NCBI RefSeq assembly: GCF_011090165.1
Contig: NZ_JAADJT010000011.1
Span: 62,001-126,000 of the forward strand
Length of the DNA stretch: 64,000 nt
Direction of reading: 5' to 3'
From: Duganella aceris
Lineage (GTDB): Bacteria > Pseudomonadota > Gammaproteobacteria > Burkholderiales > Burkholderiaceae_D
The notes below the pieces were generated by a model. It was not told where the DNA came from. It saw nothing but the letters and a program-made list of their open reading frames with translations, and ran no database searches. Positions 25,133-33,122 of this stretch are shown piece after piece. The translations under genes and the position numbers were made by a program. Positions within the stretch are counted from its first letter, which is position 1. The number at the start of each line of letters is the position of its first letter.

Positions 25133-26440
25133 TCACGCCAGTCGTCGTTGCGCCGTCTCCGGCATGCGCGCGGCGGACCACGCGGTGATGCCGCAGGCGG
25201 CGGCGATGTACAGCGCCGGCGCGGCGGGCGAGCCGGTACGGTCGATCAGCCAGATGGCGGCCAGTGGCGCGAAGCCGCCGGCCAGCGCGACGCCCAGGCC
25301 GTAGGCGATGGACACGAGCAAGGCGCGGCCGTGCGTCGGGAACAGTTCGGTCACGGCGGCGGGGCCGGCGCCGTGCAGCATCGAGACCACGATGGCCAGC
25401 AGGGCTTGCAGGATCAGGACGCTGGCCGCGCCGGGTGCGGAGGCGACGCTGGCGAACACCGGGCCGGCGGCCAGCAACAGCAGCATGCTTGCGGCCAGCA
25501 GCAGCGGCTTGCGTCCGAACCGGTCGGAGGCGGCGCCCATGATGGGCGTGCAGAGCATCAGCATGGCCAGCGCGGCGGTGTTCGCCCCCAGCGCCTCGGC
25601 CTCCGTCAGGCCGCCGTAGCGGACCGCGAAAGTCGCCATGTAGGTGAAAAACAGGTATTGGCATGCGACCGGCGCGGCGATCAGCCCCATCGCCCGCGCC
25701 AGTTCGCGCGCCGGCACGGAAGCCGCCGCCGCGCCGCGCTTGGCGGCGAGGTAGCATGGCGTCTCGTCGATGTTGAAGCGCAGCCACAGCGCGACCGGCA
25801 ACAACGCGCCGCCCGCAAGAAACGGCAAGCGCCAGCCCCAGTCGTTCATCTGCTCCGGCGTCAACACGGCGTTCAGCGACGCGGCGGCGGCCGAGCCAAG
25901 CAAGGTGCCGCCATGCGTCGACGCCTGCTGCAGACTGACGTACAAACCCCTGTGCCGCGCCGGCGCCCACTCGGCCAGGAACGCCAGCGACCCACCCAGC
26001 TCGCCGCCGGTGGACAGCCCCTGCAACAAGCGGCACAACAGCAGCAGCAGCGGCGCCCACAGGCCGATGCTCTGATAGCTGGGAATGAAGGCGATCGGCA
26101 CCGTCCCCATCGCCATCACCAGCAAGGTGACCAGCAGCGCATCCTTGCGGCCATGGGTTTCGCCGATCCAGCCGGCCGCGACGGCGCCAAGCGGCCGCAT
26201 CAGGAAGCCAGCGCCGAAGGCGGCGAACGTCATCATCAATGTGGCGCTGCTGGAACCGGAGGGAAAGAAATTCAGGCCGATGTAGGTGATGAGAAAACCA
26301 TACACCCCCCAGTCATACCATTCGAGCAGATTGCCCACGGCCGCCGCGCCGAGGACGCGCGCCGTGGGCGGCGCGCTAGTCGGGCCGGCGCCCGGCTGGA
26401 ACAACTCATGGGCGCCGCAGGTATCGGTGCTCTGCGACAT
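25133..26440 (-). CDS. MFS transporter, metabolite:H+ symporter (MHS) family
   Basis: The 435-aa protein has 12 predicted membrane segments and MHS-type signatures: GNLLEWYDWGVYGFL near the start, the loop GWIGETHGRKDALLV and RLLQGLSTGGELGGSLAFLAEWAP, and SDRFGRKPLLL between helices 8 and 9. Relatives take up organic acids such as citrate, alpha-ketoglutarate or aromatic acids with protons; the substrate here is unknown. It precedes the large regulator in the same direction with a 25-bp gap, so the regulator may be co-transcribed and its ligand related to the imported compound (inference). Confidence 0.88.
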   Translation of the reverse strand: MSQSTDTCGAHELFQPGAGPTSAPPTARVLGAAAVGNLLEWYDWGVYGFLITYIGLNFFPSGSSSATLMMTFAAFGAGFLMRPLGAVAAGWIGETHGRKDALLVTLLVMAMGTVPIAFIPSYQSIGLWAPLLLLLCRLLQGLSTGGELGGSLAFLAEWAPARHRGLYVSLQQASTHGGTLLGSAAAASLNAVLTPEQMNDWGWRLPFLAGGALLPVALWLRFNIDETPCYLAAKRGAAAASVPARELARAMGLIAAPVACQYLFFTYMATFAVRYGGLTEAEALGANTAALAMLMLCTPIMGAASDRFGRKPLLLAASMLLLLAAGPVFASVASAPGAASVLILQALLAIVVSMLHGAGPAAVTELFPTHGRALLVSIAYGLGVALAGGFAPLAAIWLIDRTGSPAAPALYIAAACGITAWSAARMPETAQRRLA

Positions 26441-26501
26441 GGCGTGATCTCAGTAGGCGGGGCGCCGGGGCGGCGCTGCTTGCTGAAATTCTAAGCTGCA
26501 A

Positions 26502-26531
26502 GGGAGGCCACGTCCAGTTGGCCAGCCTCCC
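26502..26531. terminator. Possible weak terminator hairpin
   Basis: GGGAGGC (26502-26508) pairs with GCCTCCC (26525-26531), between the GST gene and the MFS gene. T-rich sequence (CTCTTTC) follows only on the plus strand, whereas the gene to be ended (GST) is on the minus strand. The role is therefore doubtful. Confidence 0.3.
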
Positions 26532-26554
26532 TCTTTCGCCAGAAGGGCGTTACC

Positions 26555-27397
26555 TCAGTCCAGGTCGGACGCGTCGTGCCGCTCCGGCACCTGCTCCGCC
26601 GCATCGCCGAACGAGCGATTGACCTTGCGGCCGCGAATCACCGCCGGCCGCGCGGCGATCTCGTCGGCCCAGCGGCGCACGTGCTTGTACTCGTGCACCG
26701 ACAGGAACTCCGCCGCGCCGTACAGCTGGCCCAGCACAATGCCGCCGTACCACGGCCAGATCGCCATGTCGGCGATGGTGTACTCGTCGCCGGCGACATA
26801 GCGGTGCGCCGCCAGTTGCCGGTCCAGCACGTCAAGCTGACGCTTGGTTTCCATCGCGTAGCGGTCGATCGGGTATTGCAGCTTTTCCGGCGCGTAAGCG
26901 TAGAAGTGGCCGAAGCCGCCGCCGACGAACGGCGCCGAGCCCATTTGCCAGAACAGCCAGTTCAAGGTTTCGGTGCGCTGCGCCGGCGCCTTGGACAGGA
27001 AAGCGTCGAATTTTTCCGCAAGATACATCAGGATCGAGCCGGACTCGAACACGCGCAGCGGCTGGTCGCCGCTGTTGTCGGTCAGGGCCGGGATCTTGGA
27101 ATTCGGATTGATGCCGACGAAGCCGCTGGAGAACTGATTGCCTTCGTTGATCTTGATAAGCCAGGCGTCGTATTCGGCGCCGGCGTGGCCCAGCGCCAGC
27201 AGCTCTTCGAGCATGATCGTGACCTTGACGCCATTCGGCGTGCCCAGCGAATACAGTTGCAGCGGATGTTTGCCGACCGGCAGTTCACGCTCGTGGGTGG
27301 CGCCGGCGACCGGGCGGTTAATGCTGGCGAACGTACCGCCCGAGGACTCGGGTGCCACCCATATCGCAGGCGGCACGTATTTCAATTGATCTGTCAT
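26555..27397 (-). CDS. yghU: Glutathione S-transferase / disulfide reductase, YghU type
   Basis: The 280-aa product is near the length of E. coli YghU (288) and is collinear with it: an N-terminal extension (YVPPAIWVAPESSGGTFASINRP), the thioredoxin-like domain with TPNGVKVTIMLEELLALG, GINPNSKIPAL and ESGSILMYLAEKF, then the helical domain with YTIADMAIWPWYGG. The family reduces disulfides with two bound glutathiones and has organic-hydroperoxide reductase activity. It lies beside oxyR and katA on the same strand, fitting an oxidative-stress role, but an inverted repeat at 27412 may separate it from oxyR. Confidence 0.9.
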   Translation of the reverse strand: MTDQLKYVPPAIWVAPESSGGTFASINRPVAGATHERELPVGKHPLQLYSLGTPNGVKVTIMLEELLALGHAGAEYDAWLIKINEGNQFSSGFVGINPNSKIPALTDNSGDQPLRVFESGSILMYLAEKFDAFLSKAPAQRTETLNWLFWQMGSAPFVGGGFGHFYAYAPEKLQYPIDRYAMETKRQLDVLDRQLAAHRYVAGDEYTIADMAIWPWYGGIVLGQLYGAAEFLSVHEYKHVRRWADEIAARPAVIRGRKVNRSFGDAAEQVPERHDASDLD

Positions 27398-27407
27398 CTA
27401 CCACTCC

Positions 27408-27429
27408 AAAAATTCATTCAGAAATGAAT
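27408..27429 (-). terminator. AT-rich inverted repeat between oxyR and yghU (terminator or operator)
   Basis: ATTCATT (27412-27418) pairs with AATGAAT (27423-27429), loop of 4. On the minus strand five to six T follow, so it could end the oxyR transcript. The stem is only A/T-rich, and it lies 14 bp before the yghU start, so a repressor site is an alternative. Confidence 0.45.
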
Positions 27430-27457
27430 GTAACACGGGTGGAAATGTCTTGCTTGC

Positions 27458-28360
27458 TCACCCCAGGTTCTCGATCGCCGGGTGGCGGAAGGCGCGAAGG
27501 TGGGACGCCAATTGCGCCAGTTCGGCGCCGCGCGGATCGCTGCGGCGCCATGCCAGCGCGATGGTCCTGGCGTACGCGGTGCCGGTCAGCGGCGTGTACA
27601 CCAGGCCCGCGACCTCGCTCGCGGCCAGCGCCGGCATCAGCGTGCAGCCCTCCCCCGCCGCGACCATGTACTTCAGCGTCTCCAGGCTGGTCGCGTGGCG
27701 GTTGGACGCCGACACGTCCGAACAAGCGGCGATCGCCTGGTCGCGCAGGCAATGCCCTTCCGACAGCAGCAGCCGGTCGTTCGGCGCCAGTCCCTGCCAG
27801 CCGCAACCCTGGTCGGCGTTGGCGTGGTGGCCGCTGGGGCTGGCCATCACGAACGGTTCGCGAAACAGCGGCGCCGATTGCAGGCCGGCGTCGGCGAACG
27901 GCGGGCTGATCAGAATGGCGTCGACTTCGCCGTTGCTCAGCGCGACGATCAGTTCGTCGGTCTTGCCTTCGCTCAGCACCAGCGCCAGGTCCGGATAGGC
28001 CCGGCGCAAGCCTTGCAGCACATGCGGGAAATAATACGGGCCGAGCGTCGCGATCGCCGACAAGCGCAAGGTGCCGCCGAACGGCAGACCCGAGTCGCCG
28101 GTCATCGCCAGCAGCTGATCGGCTTCGCGCAATACTTTCCGCATCTGCTCGATCAGCTCCCGTCCCTGGGGCGTGATGATGTTGCGCCGCGTGGTGCGTT
28201 CGAAGATCACGACCTTCAAGCGATCCTCCAGCTTGTTGATCTGAATCGACAGCGACGGCTGCGATACGTGACAACGCTCGGCCGCCTTGACGAAACTGCC
28301 CAGCTCCGCCACGGCGATCACGTATTCAAAATCACGCAGGTTGATTCCAGAGAGGCTCAT
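27458..28360 (-). CDS. oxyR: OxyR, LysR-type hydrogen peroxide sensor
   Basis: The 300-aa protein has an N-terminal LysR helix-turn-helix (NLRDFEYVIAVAELGSFVKAAERCHVSQPSLS) and the OxyR effector domain. The redox pair is present: Cys204 in LLLSEGHC and Cys213 in RDQAIAAC, nine apart exactly as Cys199/Cys208 of E. coli OxyR. A disulfide between them would switch it on under peroxide. It follows katA by 19 bp on the same strand, forming a katA-oxyR operon. A site matching the OxyR pattern ATAG-N7-CTAT lies before katA. Confidence 0.95.
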   Translation of the reverse strand: MSLSGINLRDFEYVIAVAELGSFVKAAERCHVSQPSLSIQINKLEDRLKVVIFERTTRRNIITPQGRELIEQMRKVLREADQLLAMTGDSGLPFGGTLRLSAIATLGPYYFPHVLQGLRRAYPDLALVLSEGKTDELIVALSNGEVDAILISPPFADAGLQSAPLFREPFVMASPSGHHANADQGCGWQGLAPNDRLLLSEGHCLRDQAIAACSDVSASNRHATSLETLKYMVAAGEGCTLMPALAASEVAGLVYTPLTGTAYARTIALAWRRSDPRGAELAQLASHLRAFRHPAIENLG

Positions 28361-28379
28361 GTGCTTCCGTTGTTAAAGG

Positions 28380-29822
28380 TTAGGCCTGGGCCAGTTTCGC
28401 GATCGCATCAGCCACGCCTTGCCCGTACGCCGGATCGGCCTTGGCGCAGTTGGCGATGTGCCGTTCGACCACCGCCTGCGATGCGCCGTTGATGGCGCGC
28501 GCCGTATTATCGAACAGAATCTGTTTCTGCTCCGGGTTCATGTTCTGGAACAGCGCGCGTGGTTGCGAATAGTAGTCGTCATCCTCGCGATGGTTCCAGC
28601 GCGCGACGGCGCCCTCGTTCTTCAGCGGCGGCTCAGAGAAGTCCGGCTGCGCCTGCAATGCGCCACGGCTGTTCGGCTCGTAGTGCGTGCCACGTCCGCC
28701 GTTGCCGTCGGCCCGCATCGCGCCATCGCGGTGGTAGCTGTGCACCGGGCACTTCGGCGCGTTGACCGGAATCTGCGCGTGGTTGACGCCGAGACGATGG
28801 CGTTGCGTGTCGCCATACGAGAACAGGCGCCCTTGCAGCATCTTGTCGGGCGAGAAGCCGATGCCCGGCACGATGTTGGCCGGCGCGAACGCGGCCTGCT
28901 CGACGTCCTGGAAGAAGTTCTCGGGATTGCGGTTCAGTTCCACCACGCCGACCTCGATCAGCGGATGGTCTTTCTTCGGCCACACCTTGGTCAGGTCGAA
29001 CGGATTGATCGGATAGACGTCCGCCTCGGCCTCGGTCATCACCTGTACAAACAGCGTCCAGCGCGGGAAGTCGCCGCCTTCGATGGCGTCGAACAAGTCG
29101 CGTTGGTGGCTCTCGCGGTCGGTGCCGATGATGGCCTGGGCTTCGGCGTCGCTCATGTTCTGGATGCCCTGCTGGGTGCGGAAATGGAACTTGACCCAGA
29201 AGCGCTCATTGGCGGCGTTGATGAAGCTGTAGGTATGGCTGCCGAAGCCATGCATGTGGCGCCAGTCGCGCGGAATGCCGCGCTCGCTCATGACGATGGT
29301 CACCTGGTGCAGCGCCTCCGGCAGCAGCGTCCAGAAGTCCCAGTTGTTGTCGGCGCTGCGCATGCCGGTGCGCGGATCGCGCTTGATCGCGTGGTTCAGG
29401 TCGGGGAACTTGAGCGGGTCCTTGATGAAGAACACCGGTGTGTTGTTGCCGACCAGGTCCCAGTTGCCCTGCTCGGTGTAGAACTTCAGCGCGAAGCCGC
29501 GGATGTCGCGCTCGGCGTCGGCAGCGCCGCGCTCGCCGGCGACCGACGAAAAGCGCGTGAACATCTCGGTTTTCTTGCCGACTTCCGAGAAGATCGCCGC
29601 CTTGGTGTAGCGCGTGATGTCGTGGGTGACGGTGAATGTGCCGAAGGCGCCGGCGCCCTTGGCGTGCATGCGGCGCTCGGGAATGACCTCCCGGTCGAAG
29701 TGCGCCATCTTTTCCAGGAACCAGACGTCCTGCAGCAGCGCCGGGCCGCGCGGGCCGGCGGTCATGATGTTGTTGTCGTCGCTGACGGGGGCGCCGAATG
29801 CGGTGGTGAGTTTGTCGTTCAT
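28380..29822 (-). CDS. katA: Clade 3-type small-subunit monofunctional catalase
   Basis: The 480-aa length is typical of small-subunit haem catalases. The catalytic His53 is in RRMHAKGAGAFGTF, the distal Asn in DLVGNNTPVFF, and the proximal haem ligand Tyr336 in RLFSYGDTQRHR. It decomposes hydrogen peroxide in the cytoplasm. The start ATG has an AGGAGC-type ribosome site. The promoter region is shared with the divergent peroxidase gene and contains an OxyR-like box. The neighbours (oxyR, yghU, srpA-like, ECF sigma) form a peroxide-defence block. Confidence 0.95.
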   Translation of the reverse strand: MNDKLTTAFGAPVSDDNNIMTAGPRGPALLQDVWFLEKMAHFDREVIPERRMHAKGAGAFGTFTVTHDITRYTKAAIFSEVGKKTEMFTRFSSVAGERGAADAERDIRGFALKFYTEQGNWDLVGNNTPVFFIKDPLKFPDLNHAIKRDPRTGMRSADNNWDFWTLLPEALHQVTIVMSERGIPRDWRHMHGFGSHTYSFINAANERFWVKFHFRTQQGIQNMSDAEAQAIIGTDRESHQRDLFDAIEGGDFPRWTLFVQVMTEAEADVYPINPFDLTKVWPKKDHPLIEVGVVELNRNPENFFQDVEQAAFAPANIVPGIGFSPDKMLQGRLFSYGDTQRHRLGVNHAQIPVNAPKCPVHSYHRDGAMRADGNGGRGTHYEPNSRGALQAQPDFSEPPLKNEGAVARWNHREDDDYYSQPRALFQNMNPEQKQILFDNTARAINGASQAVVERHIANCAKADPAYGQGVADAIAKLAQA

Positions 29823-29915
29823 TTTCTGCTCCTTGAGTTGTTCTTACGCCTTTGCGTGTAAGAAATCTTAAGGCCACCGCAATATTAGATCCAATATATC
29901 CTCTATCTATTATAT

Positions 29916-29930
29916 ATAGGATATATCTAT
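29916..29930. promoter_or_regulatory. OxyR-like binding site between katA and the peroxidase gene
   Basis: ATAG-N7-CTAT is present exactly (29916-29919 and 29927-29930), as in one half of the OxyR consensus. Neighbouring quarter-sites at the expected 7-bp spacing match less well (ATAT at 29894 and 29938). The site is centrally located in the AT-rich divergent region, about 94 bp before katA and 71 bp before the peroxidase gene. Confidence 0.6.
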
Positions 29931-30000
29931 ATATAAAATATCTGTAACGCCAAGCGTTCTGGCTCGACTTAACACCATGAACCTACACATGGAGAGCAAT

Positions 30001-30927
30001 ATGGACACCACCAACATCGTCACCCGGCCGGGACCGGTCGCCATGATCGATGCGCTGAACGATACCTTCGGCAAGCATGCCGGCAAGCGCGCGTCGCATG
30101 CCAAGGGATTCTGCGCCCGAGGCGAATTCCTGCCGTCGCCGGATGCGGCGCAACTGGTCGACGGCCCGCTGTTCCGCGCCGAAGCGCTGGCGGCGACGCT
30201 GCGCTTTTCGGTCGGCGGCGGCAATCCCGGCGTCTCGGACAAGAGCCGTTCGGTGCGCGGCATGGCGGTGCGCGTCTCCCATGGCGAGCAGGACTGGGAT
30301 CTGGTGCTGCTGTCGGAGCCGGTGTTCTTCGCCGCGACGCCGGAGTCGTTCGTCAGCTTCCTCGCTGCCCGCGTCGCCGATCCGTTGACCAGGAAGCCGG
30401 ATCCGGCCAAGATCGCCGCGCACAATGCGCAATTCCCCGACGGCACGCGCCAACCGGCCTTGCTGGCTGCGCACGGCGCGCCGGCTTCATACGCGACCAC
30501 ACCGTATTTTTCGAACAACGCCTTCACCTTCAAGTCCGCCACCGGCGCGGTGCAGACCGCCCGCATCGTGGTGCAGCCGCTGGCCGGCACGCGTTATCTG
30601 TCGGACGAAGACGAGATCGCCTATCCGGATGCCTTCCTCGAAGAGGAATTGGCACTGCGCACCCATGCGGCGGCGGTTGAATTCGACGTGATGGCGCAGT
30701 TGCCGGCCGAAGGCGATTCGCTGACCGACCCCAGCCAGCCTTGGTTGGGCGCCGGCATGGTCAAGCTCGGGCGTTTGCGGGTGACGGGCATCGCCGCACA
30801 CGGCGCCTGCGACGGTCTGGTGTTCGTGCCGGTCAACCTGCCGGCCGGCATCGGCGCCTCTGAAGATCCGATTTTGCTGGCGCGTGCGGCGGCTTATGCC
30901 GTCTCCTTGAAGCGGCGCACAATATGA
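30001..30927 (+). CDS. Catalase-related peroxidase (SrpA-like)
   Basis: 308 aa from the ATG at 30001, preceded by GGAGAGCAAT; an in-frame ATG eight codons earlier has a poorer site. The sequence is a shortened catalase fold: GFCARGEFLPSPDA, ATLRFSVGGGNPGVSDKSRSVRGMAVRV, DLVLLSEPVFFAATPESF, and a Tyr in the C-terminal AAYAVSLKRR region. Such catalase-family peroxidases are often periplasmic, but no export signal is visible here. It is divergent from katA across a presumed OxyR site and is followed by an ECF sigma factor gene in the same direction (71-bp gap). Confidence 0.87.
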   Translation: MDTTNIVTRPGPVAMIDALNDTFGKHAGKRASHAKGFCARGEFLPSPDAAQLVDGPLFRAEALAATLRFSVGGGNPGVSDKSRSVRGMAVRVSHGEQDWDLVLLSEPVFFAATPESFVSFLAARVADPLTRKPDPAKIAAHNAQFPDGTRQPALLAAHGAPASYATTPYFSNNAFTFKSATGAVQTARIVVQPLAGTRYLSDEDEIAYPDAFLEEELALRTHAAAVEFDVMAQLPAEGDSLTDPSQPWLGAGMVKLGRLRVTGIAAHGACDGLVFVPVNLPAGIGASEDPILLARAAAYAVSLKRRTI

Positions 30928-30998
30928 GGATCGGCAGGCGTATCCGGCGCCTGCCGAATGCCGTAAGCTATCCGAGTTATCGAACGCAGGAATGCATC

Positions 30999-31586
30999 AT
31001 GTCATCAACTCATCCCGCCAGCCCTGAGGCGCTGTGGCAGGCGCTGGCGCTGGAACGTCCGTTCCTGCTGCGTCTGGCGCGTTTGCAATTGGGCAGCCAG
31101 GCCGATGCCGAGGACGCCGTGCAGGAGACCCTGCTCGGCGCCGCCAAGGGCTGGCGCGGCTTTGAGGGCCGATCGATGCTGCGCAGCTGGCTGACCGGCA
31201 TCCTGCGCAACAAGATCGTCGACGCGATACGCGGCCGCCGCTACAGCGCGCCGATGGTGGAGGAATCGTCCGGCGACGATCACCGCGCCGAGTTCGATGC
31301 GCTGTTCACCGCCGACGACGCCTGGCATCCGGCGGTCTTCATCGACACGGTGTGCGGCGCCACCAAGGCGGCCGAAAGGCAGCTGTTGGACATCGTCGAG
31401 CTGTGCATGACCCGCCTGCCGGAGGAAACCTCGCGGCTATTTTTGATGCGCGAATACCTGGGCATGGAGTTGGCGGAGATCGAAGAGCACAGCACCGTCA
31501 GCGCGGGGAACCTGCGCGTCATACTGTATCGCGCCCGCATGCGCTTGCGTGAATGCGCCGTGCGCGGCTGGGGAGAACTGGAATGA
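30999..31586 (+). CDS. ECF-type RNA polymerase sigma factor
   Basis: 195 aa from the ATG at 30999 (AGGA upstream). Region 2 reads LERPFLLRLARLQLGSQADAEDAVQETLLGAAKGW, then FEGRSMLRSWLTGILRNKIVDAIRGRR. Region 4 is LPEETSRLFLMREYLGMELAEIEEHSTVSAGNLRVILYRARMRLRECAV. It resembles the TIGR02943 subgroup of ECF sigma factors. The next gene overlaps it by four bases and encodes a zinc-finger protein, the usual anti-sigma arrangement. The position behind a peroxidase gene suggests an oxidative signal (inference). Confidence 0.9.
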   Translation: MSSTHPASPEALWQALALERPFLLRLARLQLGSQADAEDAVQETLLGAAKGWRGFEGRSMLRSWLTGILRNKIVDAIRGRRYSAPMVEESSGDDHRAEFDALFTADDAWHPAVFIDTVCGATKAAERQLLDIVELCMTRLPEETSRLFLMREYLGMELAEIEEHSTVSAGNLRVILYRARMRLRECAVRGWGELE

Positions 31587-31783
31587 AACCTGAAATCGTA
31601 CCAATCAGCTGTCGCGAGACCACCTACCTGGTGTCCGAATCGCGCGATGCGGCGCTGGACGACGAGCAGAGCGCGCGGCTCGCCGCCCATCTCGACACCT
31701 GCGACGCCTGCCGCATCGCCTCCACCCAGTTCGCCCAGCTGTTCGCGCACTTGGAAACGCTACTGGCGCGCCAGCATCGTTAG
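31583..31783 (+). CDS. Small zinc-finger (zf-HC2) anti-sigma-like protein
   Basis: 66 aa starting in the ATGA overlap with the sigma gene. It has the anti-sigma zinc motif H-x3-C-x2-C (HLDTCDAC) after a first helix, with a Cys (ISCRE) near residue 9. No membrane segment follows, so it would be a cytoplasmic, redox- or zinc-sensitive anti-sigma factor of the ZAS kind. The call rests on the motif and on the coupling to the sigma gene. Confidence 0.82.
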   Translation: MKPEIVPISCRETTYLVSESRDAALDDEQSARLAAHLDTCDACRIASTQFAQLFAHLETLLARQHR

Positions 31784-31887
31784 TGAACGCTTCGTTGTTG
31801 CGTTGAAAGAAAGGGTGAATTTCGGCAGCGCGGCTTCTCTTTGCTTGTCCGATCCATCACAATCGAGGCTTTGGCCGGGAGCTGAAC

Positions 31888-32634
31888 ATGGGCGCTTTGA
31901 CGCGGCTGCGGGCGGTGGCATGTTTGTTGTTGCTCGCATCGGCGGCGGTCGCCCATGGCGAGCCGGTTGTGTATGTCGATGGCGTGGATCCAATGGCCTA
32001 CAGCGAGAACGGCAAGCAGCAGGGCTTGCTGTTTGAATTGCTGTCGGAGATGGCGCAGCGCGTGCATCATGCCGGCCCCATCGCTCCGATGCCATTGAAG
32101 CGCCAGCGCGTCCTGCTGCGCAGCCGCCATGATGCGATTGGCACGCTGTGGCGCTTTCCGGAGATGGAAGGCCAATATATCTGGTGGGTGAAGCTGTTCG
32201 ATTCGAGTTTCTACATGGTCGCCGCAGGCGGCAGTACGGTCGACATTTCATCGGTGGAGGCGGCGCTGGATATGCGCGTCGGCGTCATTCTCGGCTCTCC
32301 GGCCGAGCTGTTCGCACGGCGGGCGGGCTTTCGGAATATTCAGACTTCGGTCAGCGCTGAAAGCAATGCCCGCAAACTGGCGCTCGGCCGGATCGACATC
32401 TGGATCGCCACGCCGCGCGTCCTGCGCGCCGCCCAGACACGTCTGGGGAAGGTGCTGGCGGAACCGCGCGTCGGCGGGCAGATAGGAAAAGCTGGCCTGT
32501 ATCTGGTCAGCTCGCCGGAATTCGACCCGCGCGAGGGCGAAAAATGGAAAGCGGCGTTCGAAGCCATGCAACAGGACGGCAGCTACGCCCGGATCGTAAA
32601 GAAGTTCGACGATGCCCATGCGCCGGCCAGATAG
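31888..32634 (+). CDS. Periplasmic solute-binding-like protein (SBP_bac_3 family)
   Basis: The 248-aa protein has a signal peptide (about residues 1-24, ...AVAHG) and the pattern of amino-acid-type extracellular solute-binding proteins: VVYVDGVDPMAYSENGKQQGLLFELLSEM, LDMRVGVILGSPAELFARR and a C-terminal GSYARIVKKFDDA. No permease or ATPase gene is adjacent. Orphan proteins of this kind in betaproteobacteria may work as sensors or scavengers. Its end is 6 bp from the convergent cupin gene. Confidence 0.8.
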   Translation: MGALTRLRAVACLLLLASAAVAHGEPVVYVDGVDPMAYSENGKQQGLLFELLSEMAQRVHHAGPIAPMPLKRQRVLLRSRHDAIGTLWRFPEMEGQYIWWVKLFDSSFYMVAAGGSTVDISSVEAALDMRVGVILGSPAELFARRAGFRNIQTSVSAESNARKLALGRIDIWIATPRVLRAAQTRLGKVLAEPRVGGQIGKAGLYLVSSPEFDPREGEKWKAAFEAMQQDGSYARIVKKFDDAHAPAR

Positions 32635-32640
32635 CGCCGC

Positions 32641-33039
32641 CTATTTTGACAGCACCAGCACAGGCTTGCCCTTTTCAACAATGTAGGTCGCCAGCTCCGC
32701 CGCCGCTGCGTTGCCGACGCTCTTTGCGGAGTGCGGCGTACCGGCTGGAATGTATAACGCGTCACCAGTCTTGAGCACCACAGGCGGCTGGTCGCCAAGC
32801 TGGTATTCGACCGTGCCGCTCAGCACATACGCCACCTCCACGCCGGGATGCGTGTGTTTCGGGAAGGCCGCGCCCGGTCCGAAGTCGACGCGTACCTGGA
32901 TGAAGTCGTGCTTGTCGTCGTAGTCGTGCCGCATGGCCTCGGTGCGGCCGATGCCGCCGGCGGCCGGCTGTTGCTGGGGATGCGCGAAGCCGGCCGCGAT
33001 GAGCAGCGCGCCCATCGTAACGATGCGAGTGGTTTTCAT
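32641..33039 (-). CDS. Secreted cupin-domain protein
   Basis: 132 aa from the ATG at 33037-33039 with AGGAATACA before it. A signal peptide (about residues 1-20) is followed by a single cupin barrel: HTHPGVEVAYVLSGTVEYQLGD (metal-binding His and Glu) and a second motif GDALYIPAGTPHSAKSV. A cupin in the periplasm can be an isomerase, dioxygenase or ligand-binding protein; nothing here decides. An open frame extending further upstream has no ribosome site and unusual composition. Confidence 0.85.
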   Translation of the reverse strand: MKTTRIVTMGALLIAAGFAHPQQQPAAGGIGRTEAMRHDYDDKHDFIQVRVDFGPGAAFPKHTHPGVEVAYVLSGTVEYQLGDQPPVVLKTGDALYIPAGTPHSAKSVGNAAAAELATYIVEKGKPVLVLSK

Positions 33040-33122
33040 ATTGTATTCCTCCGCTGGTTGGTCAGCGGGGGAACCGGCGACCTGGCCGTCCGGGCTGATG
33101 ATTTCAGTGTAGCACCCGCCGG

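Noticed and set aside
22759..25188. 809-codon open frame antisense to the large regulator
   Set aside because: Low-complexity composition and no motif; the opposite frame has Walker A and a winged helix.
24939..26060. 373-codon frame overlapping the MFS gene and regulator start
   Set aside because: Arg/Gly/Ala-rich shadow of the MFS gene in another frame, without initiation signals.
28374..28385. GTTAAA and GGTTAG near the katA end
   Set aside because: Spacing is not 10 bp, the words are at a stop codon, and oxyR is already upstream in the same transcript.
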